Source of the DNA: Saonia flava
GTDB lineage: Bacteria; Bacteroidota; Bacteroidia; Flavobacteriales; Flavobacteriaceae
DNA: 64,000 nucleotides
Reading direction: 5' to 3'
Assembly: GCF_011927795.1 (NCBI RefSeq)
Contig: NZ_JAATJJ010000001.1
Location: 2,109,062 to 2,173,061 of the forward strand
Of this stretch, positions 27,001-35,214 are shown one piece after another. Below the pieces are notes generated by a model. It made no database searches. It had not been told where the DNA came from and was given only the letters and a program-made list of their open reading frames with translations. Position numbers and translations under genes: made by a program. Positions within the stretch are counted from its first letter, which is position 1; every line of letters begins with the position of its first letter.

Positions 27001-27842
27001 GGCAAAGTTACTTCTACATTATAGGCGTCCAAATCTGTGACTCCATCATTTACATTTTCATAAACAAGTACATCATTCAGCCATGCTTTAAAACGGGAAG
27101 AGCTTCCGAATCTTAGTACTACCCTTTTTTCTTCGCTGTTGGTAATAAATGTTTGAGCATAATTGACCCCTGCTCCATATTCTGAGTGATTGGTATAAAA
27201 TTGATAGGCTTCTTTCTCAAAATTAGGATTGGCGTACCAATTTACAATGCCATTACTATTTGCATTGAAACCTTCTTTGGAGTAGACGTTTTTTTCTGGG
27301 CCATATTCAGTATCAAGTCCACTGCCATTCAAATTCTCAAAAACCCCACAATATTGCCATTTACGAATAGAAGAAACATGGTTTACTTTCTTGAAATATC
27401 CTTCCCAATTATTATTGTGTCTTGCTACAGCGGCTTTTAGATATTTGATAGCCTCTTTTACGGTCGGGTTTTCTATCTCATTTTCTGAAAAAGAGTTTAA
27501 ATTGGAGATGCTTTTTGTTGAAAAACCCGAGGATACATAGTTGTCAAAGAAAAAGCTTTGGTTCCATAGCGCGTATAAATAGAATTCAAAGTCATCAAAG
27601 CTTTTTATCTTGTCTAAAAAACCCTTTTCGCTTTTAAACAATCCATTTTCCGCCTTTATTATTTCTTCTGCGAAGTATTTATTTAAATCCTCTTTTTTCT
27701 TTTTCTTAATTTCCACCAAGGCCTGTTCCCTATTATTGGTCAAAAGCAATGACCATTCTTTGCTTGGGGAAAATTCCTCCTGTGAAAAACTTTTAGAGAA
27801 TAAAAAAATGAAGAAAAAGACGAAGGTATATAAATACTTCAT
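24045..27842 (-). CDS. Giant exported DUF3857/transglutaminase-like protein with TPRs
   Basis: A 1265-residue exported protein (signal peptide MKYLYTFVFFFIFLFSKSFSQ). In order: a helical region; a beta-sandwich resembling a galactose-binding or PA14-like domain (about 160-310, ending VGINRLLIKNADSGGVGYFIARI); TPR-like helical repeats (about 345-640); the DUF3857 domain (about 665-830); a transglutaminase-like domain with the full triad Cys937 (GDCKDFS), His979 and Asp997 (LTDNNLPYR); and a C-terminal beta domain. The triad suggests a papain-like peptidase or transamidase acting in the periplasm. Function of DUF3857 proteins is not established. It lies alone between genes on the same strand. 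Confidence 0.88.
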   Translation of the reverse strand: MKYLYTFVFFFIFLFSKSFSQEEFSPSKEWSLLLTNNREQALVEIKKKKKEDLNKYFAEEIIKAENGLFKSEKGFLDKIKSFDDFEFYLYALWNQSFFFDNYVSSGFSTKSISNLNSFSENEIENPTVKEAIKYLKAAVARHNNNWEGYFKKVNHVSSIRKWQYCGVFENLNGSGLDTEYGPEKNVYSKEGFNANSNGIVNWYANPNFEKEAYQFYTNHSEYGAGVNYAQTFITNSEEKRVVLRFGSSSRFKAWLNDVLVYENVNDGVTDLDAYNVEVTLPVGINRLLIKNADSGGVGYFIARITDKDGNSLTDLSYDTYSEEYNISESTKISPNSIKHPVEEYFAQKLKADPNNFLIQFCLLNTYIRNSKYTEAKEILSPLLKKYPKSSILKKYMIVAYTQEKDFTSTKELKENIKKDDDKYYLSYVYEFQNSRELYKLPIKEFEDFMNEFSESTDSDVLKKISELLIHLRNENKERVKEVMDDIALNHSDNIKILRSYLFVYSQYLNEDSKSLEILENINKDYFNYPALKSLASNYNKLERKEEVLPLFANIYEQLLGDNSYLEDYINYMHQYKKYEESIPFIEQMLKNFPHSFNAMELMGNALEQTGQKKKSLEYYSASLKHNSASKSLRKKINDLSKEKDYFKQLEVSDVYGYIAKNRNKGVENNYGYNYLLDQSIIQLYEEGGNKSKYTYIVEITSDNGIESLKELDLGLSGTYSISKSELVKPDNSVVPASKSGSNLVFNNLKIGDVIHIDYEMNQSSSGRFYKDYVNYFQFDSFHPSTKTVVKILTPKEKQIIGEVVNGDVEYTTEKIDDFICHTWNVENISGLKAEENYMPSTSDVSRTLHISTIGSWDDIAIWYSDLVRPQLLVNSDVEEAFKEIFPEGTAKLNEDDKAERIYFYIMENFSYSHVSFMQSGYVPKEPSKTIKSKLGDCKDFSALYVTLAQMAGLKSHMVLVLTSDYGERSMVLPNQDFNHCIAKVFIDGAPQYLELTDNNLPYRSIPTSLEGATALDIPNKWFSSEQTGIYKLKNINHVPTEVESHMEYVLGDNSHKLKINSIYKGSINSNYASILKEKNYSTIKDAISEDFGARISEDFKLDSIYNIKYELRSPNVEYTSELTINETMDEIGSLKVFRLPKVNNAYNSSIIDEDERFFPIDYVLYENADIYKSSYIIRIGHDERFVEVPESKNYSFKNHSFVIDYKLGNENELKVSIEANTPKDRIAIEDYADFKKYVKAVIDAKEQLIGFKKSTKPANVSFSNK

Positions 27843-27946
27843 GGGAATAAAAATGGTTTTTGGTTAATCTTTTGGTTAACTATAAACGCAATTTTATCCT
27901 TATTGGTATATTTATACTGATTGAAAAAACCTTATTAAGTCTTCCC

Positions 27947-29758
27947 CTATAAAATTGAATCCTTCATTTTACCCCAAACCTTTATGAGCGAGAAACCTGA
28001 AGCTATTGCAATACCCGTAAGAATTAATGCATTTGTGGTTTCGCCATAAATCCAATAACCTGTGGCAAACATGCAGGAATAAATTAGAATACAACCCAAT
28101 AACATGGCCAATAATCCTGAGGGTACACTCCACTTTTCCTTGTCATTGACAATATCCGTTTGGTCATGTTTTGCTTCATTTATGACTTTGTCCCACCCAG
28201 GTCCACCAGGCTGGATTTTCTTGTAAAAACTTTGCAACACACTTTTTGATTCCGGTTGTGTCATAAAAGTAGCGGTCAACCAAATAACGCTTGTAACAAG
28301 TACTACAAAAAGGTATTCTGACCAATCTGGAAAAACGCCCGTTTCTGAAGCAAAAAAATAGGCCCCAACGGGTGTTAACTTAAGTATGATGGATATAATC
28401 CCTGATGCAAACATCGCTGTAATCTCACTCCAAGCATTAATGCGCCACCAAAACCATCTTAGAATAAATATGAGTCCCGTGCCCGCTCCAAAGGTTAGAA
28501 GAACATCGAACAGTTGTAACGCATTTTGAAGCAAAAGAGCCAACAAAGCACTAAAGACCATTAATACTACAGTTGACAATCTCCCAACTGCCACCAATTT
28601 TTTCTCAGAGGCATTAGGGTTTATTTGTTGCTTGTAAAAATCATATACAATATAGGAAGACCCCCAATTTAATTGGGTTGAAATAGTACTCATATATGCC
28701 GCAACCAAAGAGGCCAACACCAAGCCCAATAATCCACTTGGAAGCTTTGTTAGCATGGCTGAATAGGCCAAATCGTGCCCTAATTTATCTTCTGCCACAT
28801 TAGGAAATGCCTCGTGGATACTAGCAATATCCGGATACACCACTAAAGAGGCCAAAGCCACCAAAATCCATGGCCAAGGACGCAAAGCATAATGCATAAT
28901 ATTAAAGAAAAAAGTAGCGCCAATAGCATGGTTTTCATCTTTTGCGGCCAACATGCGCTGTGCAATATAGCCTCCCCCACCAGGTTCTGCTCCTGGGTAC
29001 CAAGAACTCCACCACTGTACCGCCAAGGGTATAATGAACAGGGTAATCAATGCTTTTTTATTGCTAAAATCTGGTAATATATTAAGTTTATCTGCAACAT
29101 TTTCATTGGTGAGCAATGCTTTCATTCCGCCCACTTCCGGAATATTCACTAAAAAATAAGCCGCGCCTATTGCTCCTGCCATTGCCACAAAAAACAAAAG
29201 AAAATCTGTATAAACAACACCTTTAAATCCCCCCAAGGCACTAAAGGTAACAGTAATTAATCCCGCGCTTACTACCGTTTGCCAAGGTTCCAACCCAAGC
29301 ATTATGCTTCCAATTTTAATGGCTGCCAAAGTAACCGCCGACATGGTAATCACATTAAAAATAACGCCAAGATAAACAGCCCTAAATTTTCGCAAAAAAC
29401 TGGCGGGAGCCCCGCCATAACGTAGTTCATAAAATTCTAAGTCTGTGTTCACGTTGGATTTACGCCAAAGTTTGGCATACACAAAAACAGTAAGTAATCC
29501 TGTAATTAAAAAGGCCCACCATACCCAATTACCCGATACTCCATTTGTCCTCACAATATCAGTAACCAAATTGGGGGTGTCCGTGGAGAAAGTGGTTGCG
29601 ACCATTGAAAGCCCCAATAGCCACCAAGGCATGGTCCGCCCTGATAAAAAATACTCCGAAGTATTTTTTCCGGATTTTTTAGAGACATAGATTCCTATAG
29701 ATAGAACAATCGTGAAGAAGACAATGATAATGGTATAGTCAAATGTACTTAATTCCAT
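27947..29758 (-). CDS. Sodium:solute symporter (SSS family)
   Basis: Sodium-coupled uptake transporter with about 14-15 membrane helices, 603 residues from the ATG at 29758 (MELSTFDYTIIIVFFTIVLS); an in-frame ATG at 29791 adds 11 polar residues and is less likely. Signature blocks include SEYFLSGRTMPWWLLGLSMVATTFSTDTPN, GGFKGVVYTD and YIAQRMLAAKDE. The cytoplasmic loop near the C-terminus (QPGGPGWDKVIN) is typical of Bacteroidetes SSS proteins next to carbohydrate genes. Substrate unknown; divergent to a TauE-type gene 91 bases away. Confidence 0.93.
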   Translation of the reverse strand: MELSTFDYTIIIVFFTIVLSIGIYVSKKSGKNTSEYFLSGRTMPWWLLGLSMVATTFSTDTPNLVTDIVRTNGVSGNWVWWAFLITGLLTVFVYAKLWRKSNVNTDLEFYELRYGGAPASFLRKFRAVYLGVIFNVITMSAVTLAAIKIGSIMLGLEPWQTVVSAGLITVTFSALGGFKGVVYTDFLLFFVAMAGAIGAAYFLVNIPEVGGMKALLTNENVADKLNILPDFSNKKALITLFIIPLAVQWWSSWYPGAEPGGGGYIAQRMLAAKDENHAIGATFFFNIMHYALRPWPWILVALASLVVYPDIASIHEAFPNVAEDKLGHDLAYSAMLTKLPSGLLGLVLASLVAAYMSTISTQLNWGSSYIVYDFYKQQINPNASEKKLVAVGRLSTVVLMVFSALLALLLQNALQLFDVLLTFGAGTGLIFILRWFWWRINAWSEITAMFASGIISIILKLTPVGAYFFASETGVFPDWSEYLFVVLVTSVIWLTATFMTQPESKSVLQSFYKKIQPGGPGWDKVINEAKHDQTDIVNDKEKWSVPSGLLAMLLGCILIYSCMFATGYWIYGETTNALILTGIAIASGFSLIKVWGKMKDSIL

Positions 29759-29800
29759 AATTTGGTTTTGGTTGTTAGATAAAGATATCATTTTTTAAGA

Positions 29801-29808
29801 TACTTTTG
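29801..29808 (+). promoter_or_regulatory. Putative -7 element for the TauE-like gene
   Basis: TACTTTTG matches the phylum's TAnnTTTG element exactly and would place a transcript start near 29815, 35 bases before the TTG start at 29850. No TTG lies at the expected distance upstream, so support is partial. Confidence 0.4.
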
Positions 29809-29849
29809 TGTTTTACCAACCAAACAGATAATCAAGTTTTTAATTCCTT

Positions 29850-30587
29850 TTGGAGATTTCAATTACATCTTGGGTTCTGGCTTTTATTGCTGCGTTTGTA
29901 ATAGGGGTGTCAAAAGCTGGTCTTAAGGGCATTGCGATTATTATCGTCACCTTAATGACTTTTGCCTTTGGGGCAAAAGAGTCTACTGGGCTCATAGTTC
30001 CAATGCTCATTGTTGGTGATATTTTTGCGGTTGTTTATTACAACAGGCATACTCAATGGAAACATATTGTCCGTTTCCTTCCTTGGATGATGTCAGGTGT
30101 TGTAATAGGTGTTTTTATTGGCAAGGATATGCCAGAGCAAACATTTAAGGTGTGTATGGCCATAATAATTTTGATTAGTGTCATTACTATGTTTTGGTGG
30201 GACAAACGTCCTTCTAAAACAGTTCCAAATCATTGGACATTTGCTGGTTTTACAGGTGTCATGGCGGGTATTACTACAATGATAGGAAATTTGGCTGGTG
30301 CATTTTCAAATATTTATTTTTTGGTTATGCGATTACCAAAAAATGAATTCATTGGTACAGCAGCCTGGCTGTTCCTGTTCATCAATATATTTAAGCTGCC
30401 CTTTCATATATTCATATGGAAAACCATTACCCCAGATACATTAATGGTGAATTTAAGATTAATCCCCGGAGTATTTTTAGGTCTGTTTTTTGGAATAAAG
30501 CTGGTACATGTAATACAGGACAAACTATACAGAAAACTTATATTGGGGCTTACAGCTCTTGGCGCCCTATTAATTTTGTTCCGATAA
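29850..30587 (+). CDS. TauE/SafE-family membrane exporter
   Basis: A 245-residue membrane protein with about eight helices, typical of the TauE/SafE (sulfite/organosulfur anion exporter) family: VLAFIAAFVIGVSKAGLKG at the N-terminus and the second repeat GFTGVMAGITTMIGNLAGAF. It starts at TTG 29850 (no ATG upstream in frame). Sulfonate- or sulfite-like anions are family substrates; the true substrate is not shown by context. An epimerase-like lipoprotein gene follows after 47 bases on the same strand and may be cotranscribed. Confidence 0.88.
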   Translation: MEISITSWVLAFIAAFVIGVSKAGLKGIAIIIVTLMTFAFGAKESTGLIVPMLIVGDIFAVVYYNRHTQWKHIVRFLPWMMSGVVIGVFIGKDMPEQTFKVCMAIIILISVITMFWWDKRPSKTVPNHWTFAGFTGVMAGITTMIGNLAGAFSNIYFLVMRLPKNEFIGTAAWLFLFINIFKLPFHIFIWKTITPDTLMVNLRLIPGVFLGLFFGIKLVHVIQDKLYRKLILGLTALGALLILFR

Positions 30588-30634
30588 TGAATTATTGACT
30601 AGTTTTAAGGTCTACTATTCAAATTGAAGGCTTT

Positions 30635-32029
30635 ATGAAACCAATATCATATTTCAGCACTCTGTTAAAATACTTTTTAGTTCCTTTTTTATTACTAATT
30701 TTTTCCTGCAAAGAGACAGAGCCTAAGTCAGGTTCCCAAGAGCTTTTGCATGAAATAGAAACCTCATTGAACGAATTGGTGGATGTTTGGTACCCCAGAA
30801 GTATTGACACAGTCCATGGTGGGTTTTTAGCAGATTTTGATGCTGAATGGAAAGCAAAAGGACTTCAGAACAAAATGTTGGTCACCCAGGCACGCCATAT
30901 TTGGACAGCCTCTACTTTGGCTATGTATTATGGAGATAGTAAATATCAGGATATTGCTGCTCATGGGTATCAGTTCTTAAAAGAAAATATGTGGGATGAT
31001 GAAAATGGAGGCTTTTATACTCTAAAAGGAATAGAAGGCGATTCTTTAATACTACTTTCAACTTCCAAAAGTGCTTATGGCAATTCTTTTGCAATTTATG
31101 GCTTGTCCACCTATTACAAAATATCAAAGGATACCACGGCCCTTAATTTGGCAAAGAAAACTTTTCAATGGTTGGAGGAACATTCCCATGATTCTGTATA
31201 TGGTGGCTATTTTGATATTATGAAACAAGATGGTTCTTGGTTGTTGAATGTAAAGGAGAATGATAACAATTATGACAGTTTTGTCCGAAAGGATTGGAAA
31301 GACCAAAACTCATCCATACATCTTTTGGAATGTTTTACCGCCCTTTATGAAGTTTGGCCAGATCCACTTTTAAAGGAGCGTTTGGAAGAATTGTTGCTTC
31401 TGATACGAGACACCATTACTACTAAAAAAGGGTCTTTGACGCTTCATTTGGAAAGGGATTGGACGCCTGTTTCCTTCAAAGACTCTACAGAAACTGTTAG
31501 AAAGGCCAACTTTTGGTTGGACCATATTTCGTTTGGGCACGATGTGGAAACCGCTTTCCTAATGTTGGAAGCTTCCCATGCCCTAGGGATTAAAAACGAC
31601 ACAACAACCCTAAGCAAGGGAAAAAAAATGGTGGACCATGCAATTGCCAAAGGATGGGACAGCGAAAAAGGAGGGTTCTATGATGGTGGATATTATTTGG
31701 ATGATTCAGATACCTGTACCATAGAAAATCCTGCAAAAGTATGGTGGACACAAGCAGAAGGTCTCAACTCTCTCTTGTTGCTTTCTAAATTATATCCAAA
31801 TGAAAAACAATATTCTAACTTATTCAAAAAGCAATGGGAATATTTGGACACCTATATGATAGACCATAAAAATGGTGGTTGGTACCATGAGGGGCTAGAT
31901 TCAAAACCGAGCGTGGGTAAAGATGTAAAAGCTCATGTATGGAAGGTAAATTATCATAACATACGCGCCTTGGTTAATGTAATTAAGATGTTGAAAGGAG
32001 AGTTTGTTTTAACTAAAGAAAGTCATTAA
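30635..32029 (+). CDS. N-acylglucosamine 2-epimerase-family lipoprotein (cello/mannobiose 2-epimerase-like)
   Basis: A 464-residue (alpha/alpha)6-barrel protein. The AGE-family barrel spans about 40-455. Residues that match catalytic positions of cellobiose 2-epimerases by context are Arg87 (QARHIW), His219 (SSIHLLE), His292 (FGHDVET) and His441 (VNYHNIRAL); WWTQAEGLNSL is also typical. Unlike normal cytoplasmic members, it starts with a hydrophobic leader ending LIFSC, a lipobox with Cys25, followed by Lys-Glu-Thr-Glu, a context like the Bacteroidetes surface-export signal. It would epimerise beta-linked disaccharides outside the inner membrane. Substrate unproven. Confidence 0.87.
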   Translation: MKPISYFSTLLKYFLVPFLLLIFSCKETEPKSGSQELLHEIETSLNELVDVWYPRSIDTVHGGFLADFDAEWKAKGLQNKMLVTQARHIWTASTLAMYYGDSKYQDIAAHGYQFLKENMWDDENGGFYTLKGIEGDSLILLSTSKSAYGNSFAIYGLSTYYKISKDTTALNLAKKTFQWLEEHSHDSVYGGYFDIMKQDGSWLLNVKENDNNYDSFVRKDWKDQNSSIHLLECFTALYEVWPDPLLKERLEELLLLIRDTITTKKGSLTLHLERDWTPVSFKDSTETVRKANFWLDHISFGHDVETAFLMLEASHALGIKNDTTTLSKGKKMVDHAIAKGWDSEKGGFYDGGYYLDDSDTCTIENPAKVWWTQAEGLNSLLLLSKLYPNEKQYSNLFKKQWEYLDTYMIDHKNGGWYHEGLDSKPSVGKDVKAHVWKVNYHNIRALVNVIKMLKGEFVLTKESH

Positions 32030-32035
32030 TCATAT

Positions 32036-32069
32036 AAAAGGGTTATCACTATAAATGATGACCCTATTT
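32036..32069. terminator. Bidirectional hairpin between epimerase and DUF4097 genes
   Basis: Arms GGGTTATCA (32040-32048) and TGATGACCC (32056-32064) form nine pairs (one G-U) around a seven-base loop, flanked by AAAA and TATTT, so it can serve both convergent transcripts. Confidence 0.6.
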
Positions 32070-32094
32070 ATATCAATATTTCTTGGGTGGACCC

Positions 32095-32901
32095 TTAGTT
32101 AGCTCTAATCATGATATCCCCATTAAAGTTTTTAAATAACATTTCTGGTCCCCCGCCATTAATCTTACCTTTTACCCAGCTTTCTATTTCTACTTTGTAA
32201 GTGCCAGATTTTGTGTCTGTTTTGGTAACGGGTTTTTGGCTGTCCAACACCATATTAAAATCGGTATAGATTTCTCCCATATCGGATTTTGCTTTAATAT
32301 TGGCCTTTAAGGAGCTTGGAAAGGCAACATCCACATCTCCATTAAAACTTGTAAATGCCATACTTGCATTGTTGGTGATAGACTTAAAACTTGCCTTAAC
32401 ATGCCCATTTGTAGTATTGGCAGAAGCAGATCCACTCACATCTTCCAAATCTATATGGCCATTTATGTTGCTGATTTCCATTTCTCCATTAATGCCTTTT
32501 ACATAAATATCCCCATTATTTATGGTGCTAAGCTTAAGTGAAAAATTTCTAGGAACTTTTATTTCTAAGTCTGTTCTTTTGTTCCATTGTTCATTGATTA
32601 TTTCCACAACATTGTTTTTTTCCTCTGCACTTATGGCAAGAGATGTGTTTGCAATGCGCTTTAATCCATTTTTGGATTTCTGTTCTTGTTCCTTGCCTCC
32701 AAAGGAAGCCTTTACAATTACCTCTTTTCCTTCGTAAGAAATTACATTTATAGATCCCGATATCTGACCAACCACTAATTTACCCGAATCATTTGGATTG
32801 CTCAAGGGAATGGAAAACAGTTCAGTGCTGGTTTCCTGCGCCTTTGCCACTAATCCTGTGAACAATAGTAGCATGAGCGTTATTGTTTTTATGTTTTTCA
32901 T
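32095..32901 (-). CDS. DUF4097-family exported adhesin-like protein (A)
   Basis: A 268-residue exported protein (signal peptide MKNIKTITLMLLLFTGLVAKA). The mature part is a repetitive beta structure of the DUF4097/DUF2807-like type: alternating turns such as ISTINNGDIYVKGINGEMEISNINGHIDLEDVSG-style repeats (about 105-200) that form a right-handed beta-helix-like stack. No catalytic residues. It is the last gene in the sigma/HEAT/DUF4097 cluster, 21 bases after its paralogue, and ends in a hairpin. Its function is probably envelope-related; not established. Confidence 0.8.
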   Translation of the reverse strand: MKNIKTITLMLLLFTGLVAKAQETSTELFSIPLSNPNDSGKLVVGQISGSINVISYEGKEVIVKASFGGKEQEQKSKNGLKRIANTSLAISAEEKNNVVEIINEQWNKRTDLEIKVPRNFSLKLSTINNGDIYVKGINGEMEISNINGHIDLEDVSGSASANTTNGHVKASFKSITNNASMAFTSFNGDVDVAFPSSLKANIKAKSDMGEIYTDFNMVLDSQKPVTKTDTKSGTYKVEIESWVKGKINGGGPEMLFKNFNGDIMIRAN

Positions 32902-32922
32902 GACTTTTTCTTTATTTTATTC

Positions 32923-33798
32923 TTAAATTTTTTTGATAAATACATTTCCGTTTAGGGTCTCAAAATCAAAATCTATTCCTCCCTTGCCTATCTGCACCAT
33001 GGGCCTTGCTTCATATTTATACTTTCCTTTTTTCTTATTGCCTTCTTCATTTTTACTTGTTTTAGTATACTGTTTGGCAATATCAAAATCCGTGAACATT
33101 TCCCCGTTCATACTTTTAAATGCAACATCTGCGGACAAATCTTTTTGATAGGTTATATTAATATCTCCATTTAAGGAGTAATAGGTAGAAGATGCTGAGG
33201 GATTATCAACATAGGAAATGTTCACCTCTCCATTGATGCAATGTACATCTGTTTGGCCGGTAATCCTTTCTAAGGTTATGCCACCGTTTATATTGTTTGC
33301 TTTAATAAAATCTCCACGTGTATTTTTTACCAAAACCTCCCCATCATTTATGGTGGATACCTCTACTTTAATATTCTTGGGAACCTTAACACTAAAATTC
33401 ATATGATGGTCATAGCCAGGTTCATCATAATCATTATCATTGCACCAATCAAACTTAAGGCGCCCCTCATTAAAACTTATGTATGGGGCATCTGGATGCG
33501 CAATTATTAGATTTCCTTTTTTAAACACTTTCAATTGCAGCTCTCTCTTGCCCAACTCTAGGTTTTCATTACTTTCTGCCGAAATTGTTTTTTCGACCGA
33601 GAACAACACTTGATCGCCGTCATATCCTTCTACTGTAATAGAGCCGAAAACATTTTTAATGATCAATTTGTTCTCTTTAGAAGAACTATCAAAAGAATGC
33701 TCTTTTTTAATCTGCTCCTTAGATTCCTTTTTCTGTGATTTTGCGACCTGTGTCCCCATAAGGGTCATAAAAGCTGCACATAACAATACTTGTTTCAT
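32923..33798 (-). CDS. DUF4097-family exported adhesin-like protein (B)
   Basis: A 291-residue paralogue of the next gene with its own signal peptide (MKQVLLCAAFMTLMGTQVAKS). The same beta repeats are seen (VSTINDGEVLVKNTRGDF, NINGGITLERITGQ, CINGEVNISYV) from about 140 to 290. An insert rich in charged residues precedes the repeats (about 25-135). It is 46 bases downstream of the HEAT-repeat gene and in the same orientation as the sigma factor, so is probably part of its regulon or operon. Confidence 0.8.
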   Translation of the reverse strand: MKQVLLCAAFMTLMGTQVAKSQKKESKEQIKKEHSFDSSSKENKLIIKNVFGSITVEGYDGDQVLFSVEKTISAESNENLELGKRELQLKVFKKGNLIIAHPDAPYISFNEGRLKFDWCNDNDYDEPGYDHHMNFSVKVPKNIKVEVSTINDGEVLVKNTRGDFIKANNINGGITLERITGQTDVHCINGEVNISYVDNPSASSTYYSLNGDINITYQKDLSADVAFKSMNGEMFTDFDIAKQYTKTSKNEEGNKKKGKYKYEARPMVQIGKGGIDFDFETLNGNVFIKKI

Positions 33799-33844
33799 GA
33801 TTTTTAAATTTGACTGTTCGTAATTTGATTGATGAATAATTATT

Positions 33845-34639
33845 CTAAATAATGGAGTGAATAGATGTTTCCAGCTTTTCTTTCACTGATTTGTCCAGCT
33901 CCTTTGTTCGTATTAATTTTTTAAAAGGTTCCACTGATTTTTTTTCCTGTAATGCTACCATAAGGTCCGCCAAAGTAACTTGCACAATGGGTGATTCTTG
34001 TTTTACAATGCTTTGAACTAGGCCTTCTCTCACAATTGGGTTGTCCAAATAATTGGTCAAGGACTCTATGGCTGCCAATCTCACATTCACATTTGGATCA
34101 TTATTAAGGGTTTCCAATAAAGCCTTTATTACCTTATCATTGGCCTTTTTAAACTTATTGGCCTCGCTTACTCCTTGTAGTCTTTTGTTTGCCGAGGGCT
34201 GCTCCAAAAGTGTTAAGACCAACTCTCCTCTAATTTCTTCGGTTTCTTCGTTTACAACCGTGGTTGTTTCTATACCAGGATTTGATTTCATAAAATACCC
34301 CACGCCCAACCCTATACAGAGCAAAATGAGGCCGTAGGCTAGTTGGGGTCTAAGAATACCAGATAAAACAGACATAATCTTCTCACCAATGTTTTTATGC
34401 CCTTCTGATGTTTTTGATTTTTGAGCGTGGAGCATTTCATAAAAACGACTGTCCATTTCCTCTGATGGTTCTGGAGTTTCCATACTTTCTATTTGGCTCC
34501 ATGCATAATGAATATCATTGAACTCCTGTAGGTGTTCCGGGCTAGTTTTCAAGAACTTATCGAACTCTATTCTTTCTTCACTGCCCATAGTTCCAGAAAG
34601 GTACTCCATTGCCAACATTTCAAATTTTTTCTTCTCCAT
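33845..34639 (-). CDS. Membrane HEAT-repeat protein in the anti-sigma position
   Basis: A 264-residue protein. The N-terminal ~90 residues (MLAMEYLSGTMGSEERIEFDKFL) look like the sigma-binding part of a Bacteroidetes anti-sigma factor without zinc-ligand cysteines. One membrane helix follows (about 99-117, LAYGLILLCIGLGVGYFM). The C-terminal ~125 residues (about 140-264) are HEAT-like helical repeats (NVNVRLAAIESLTNYL) outside the membrane. The start is three bases from the sigma factor stop. It probably tethers and inhibits the ECF sigma factor, with the HEAT part sensing a partner; this is inference from position and layout. Confidence 0.78.
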   Translation of the reverse strand: MEKKKFEMLAMEYLSGTMGSEERIEFDKFLKTSPEHLQEFNDIHYAWSQIESMETPEPSEEMDSRFYEMLHAQKSKTSEGHKNIGEKIMSVLSGILRPQLAYGLILLCIGLGVGYFMKSNPGIETTTVVNEETEEIRGELVLTLLEQPSANKRLQGVSEANKFKKANDKVIKALLETLNNDPNVNVRLAAIESLTNYLDNPIVREGLVQSIVKQESPIVQVTLADLMVALQEKKSVEPFKKLIRTKELDKSVKEKLETSIHSII

Positions 34640-34642
34640 GGC

Positions 34643-35197
34643 TTATATTTTTTCCATTTGCATAAAAACCGTTTTTAAATCCTTCAAAGCTCTATGGGCC
34701 TTTACTTTTGCTGCCCCTTCGGAACATCCCAATATTGTTCCTATTTCACTAAATTTCATTTCTTTAAACTTGCTCAACACCAATACTTCCCGTTTTTCCT
34801 GGCTTATTTTACCTAATGCCACTCTTAGCTGTACCACATTATCGTTATAATCCATTTTTGCATTTACATCATCGGAATCCTGCAACTTATATTCAATGGA
34901 AGAAAGTGGGTTTACGTCTATTTTCCTATTGTACTTTTTAAAATGGTCGTAATAAATGTTTCTTGCCATTTTAAAAATCCATGCATCAAAAGAACCTTCG
35001 CCCGTAAAGGTGTGTTTGTATTTTAAAATCTTTACAAACACATTCTGTACTAAATCCTCGCTTAAAGAAGCATTTCCGCTCATGTTATAGAAAAACCCAA
35101 ACAATCTTTTCTTATGACGTTCATAGAGCAAGCCAAGTTTATCCGTGTCACCAGATTTTACTTTCAACATTAATGAGTTGTCTGTTAGAGCTTGCAA
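34643..35197 (-). CDS. ECF-type RNA polymerase sigma factor
   Basis: A 184-residue sigma-70 family protein with region 2 (about 20-85, GNASLSEDLVQNVFVKILKYK and SFDAWIFKMARNIYYDHFKK) and region 4 with a helix-turn-helix (about 125-178, MKFSEIGTILGCSEGAAKVKAHRALKDL). No other domain. It heads a unit with a HEAT-repeat membrane protein and two DUF4097 proteins, and has repeated TACAAAA-GG-TA elements upstream that may be autoregulatory. Confidence 0.92.
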   Translation of the reverse strand: MQALTDNSLMLKVKSGDTDKLGLLYERHKKRLFGFFYNMSGNASLSEDLVQNVFVKILKYKHTFTGEGSFDAWIFKMARNIYYDHFKKYNRKIDVNPLSSIEYKLQDSDDVNAKMDYNDNVVQLRVALGKISQEKREVLVLSKFKEMKFSEIGTILGCSEGAAKVKAHRALKDLKTVFMQMEKI

Positions 35198-35214
35198 TGG
35201 TTTTGTTTTAGGTC

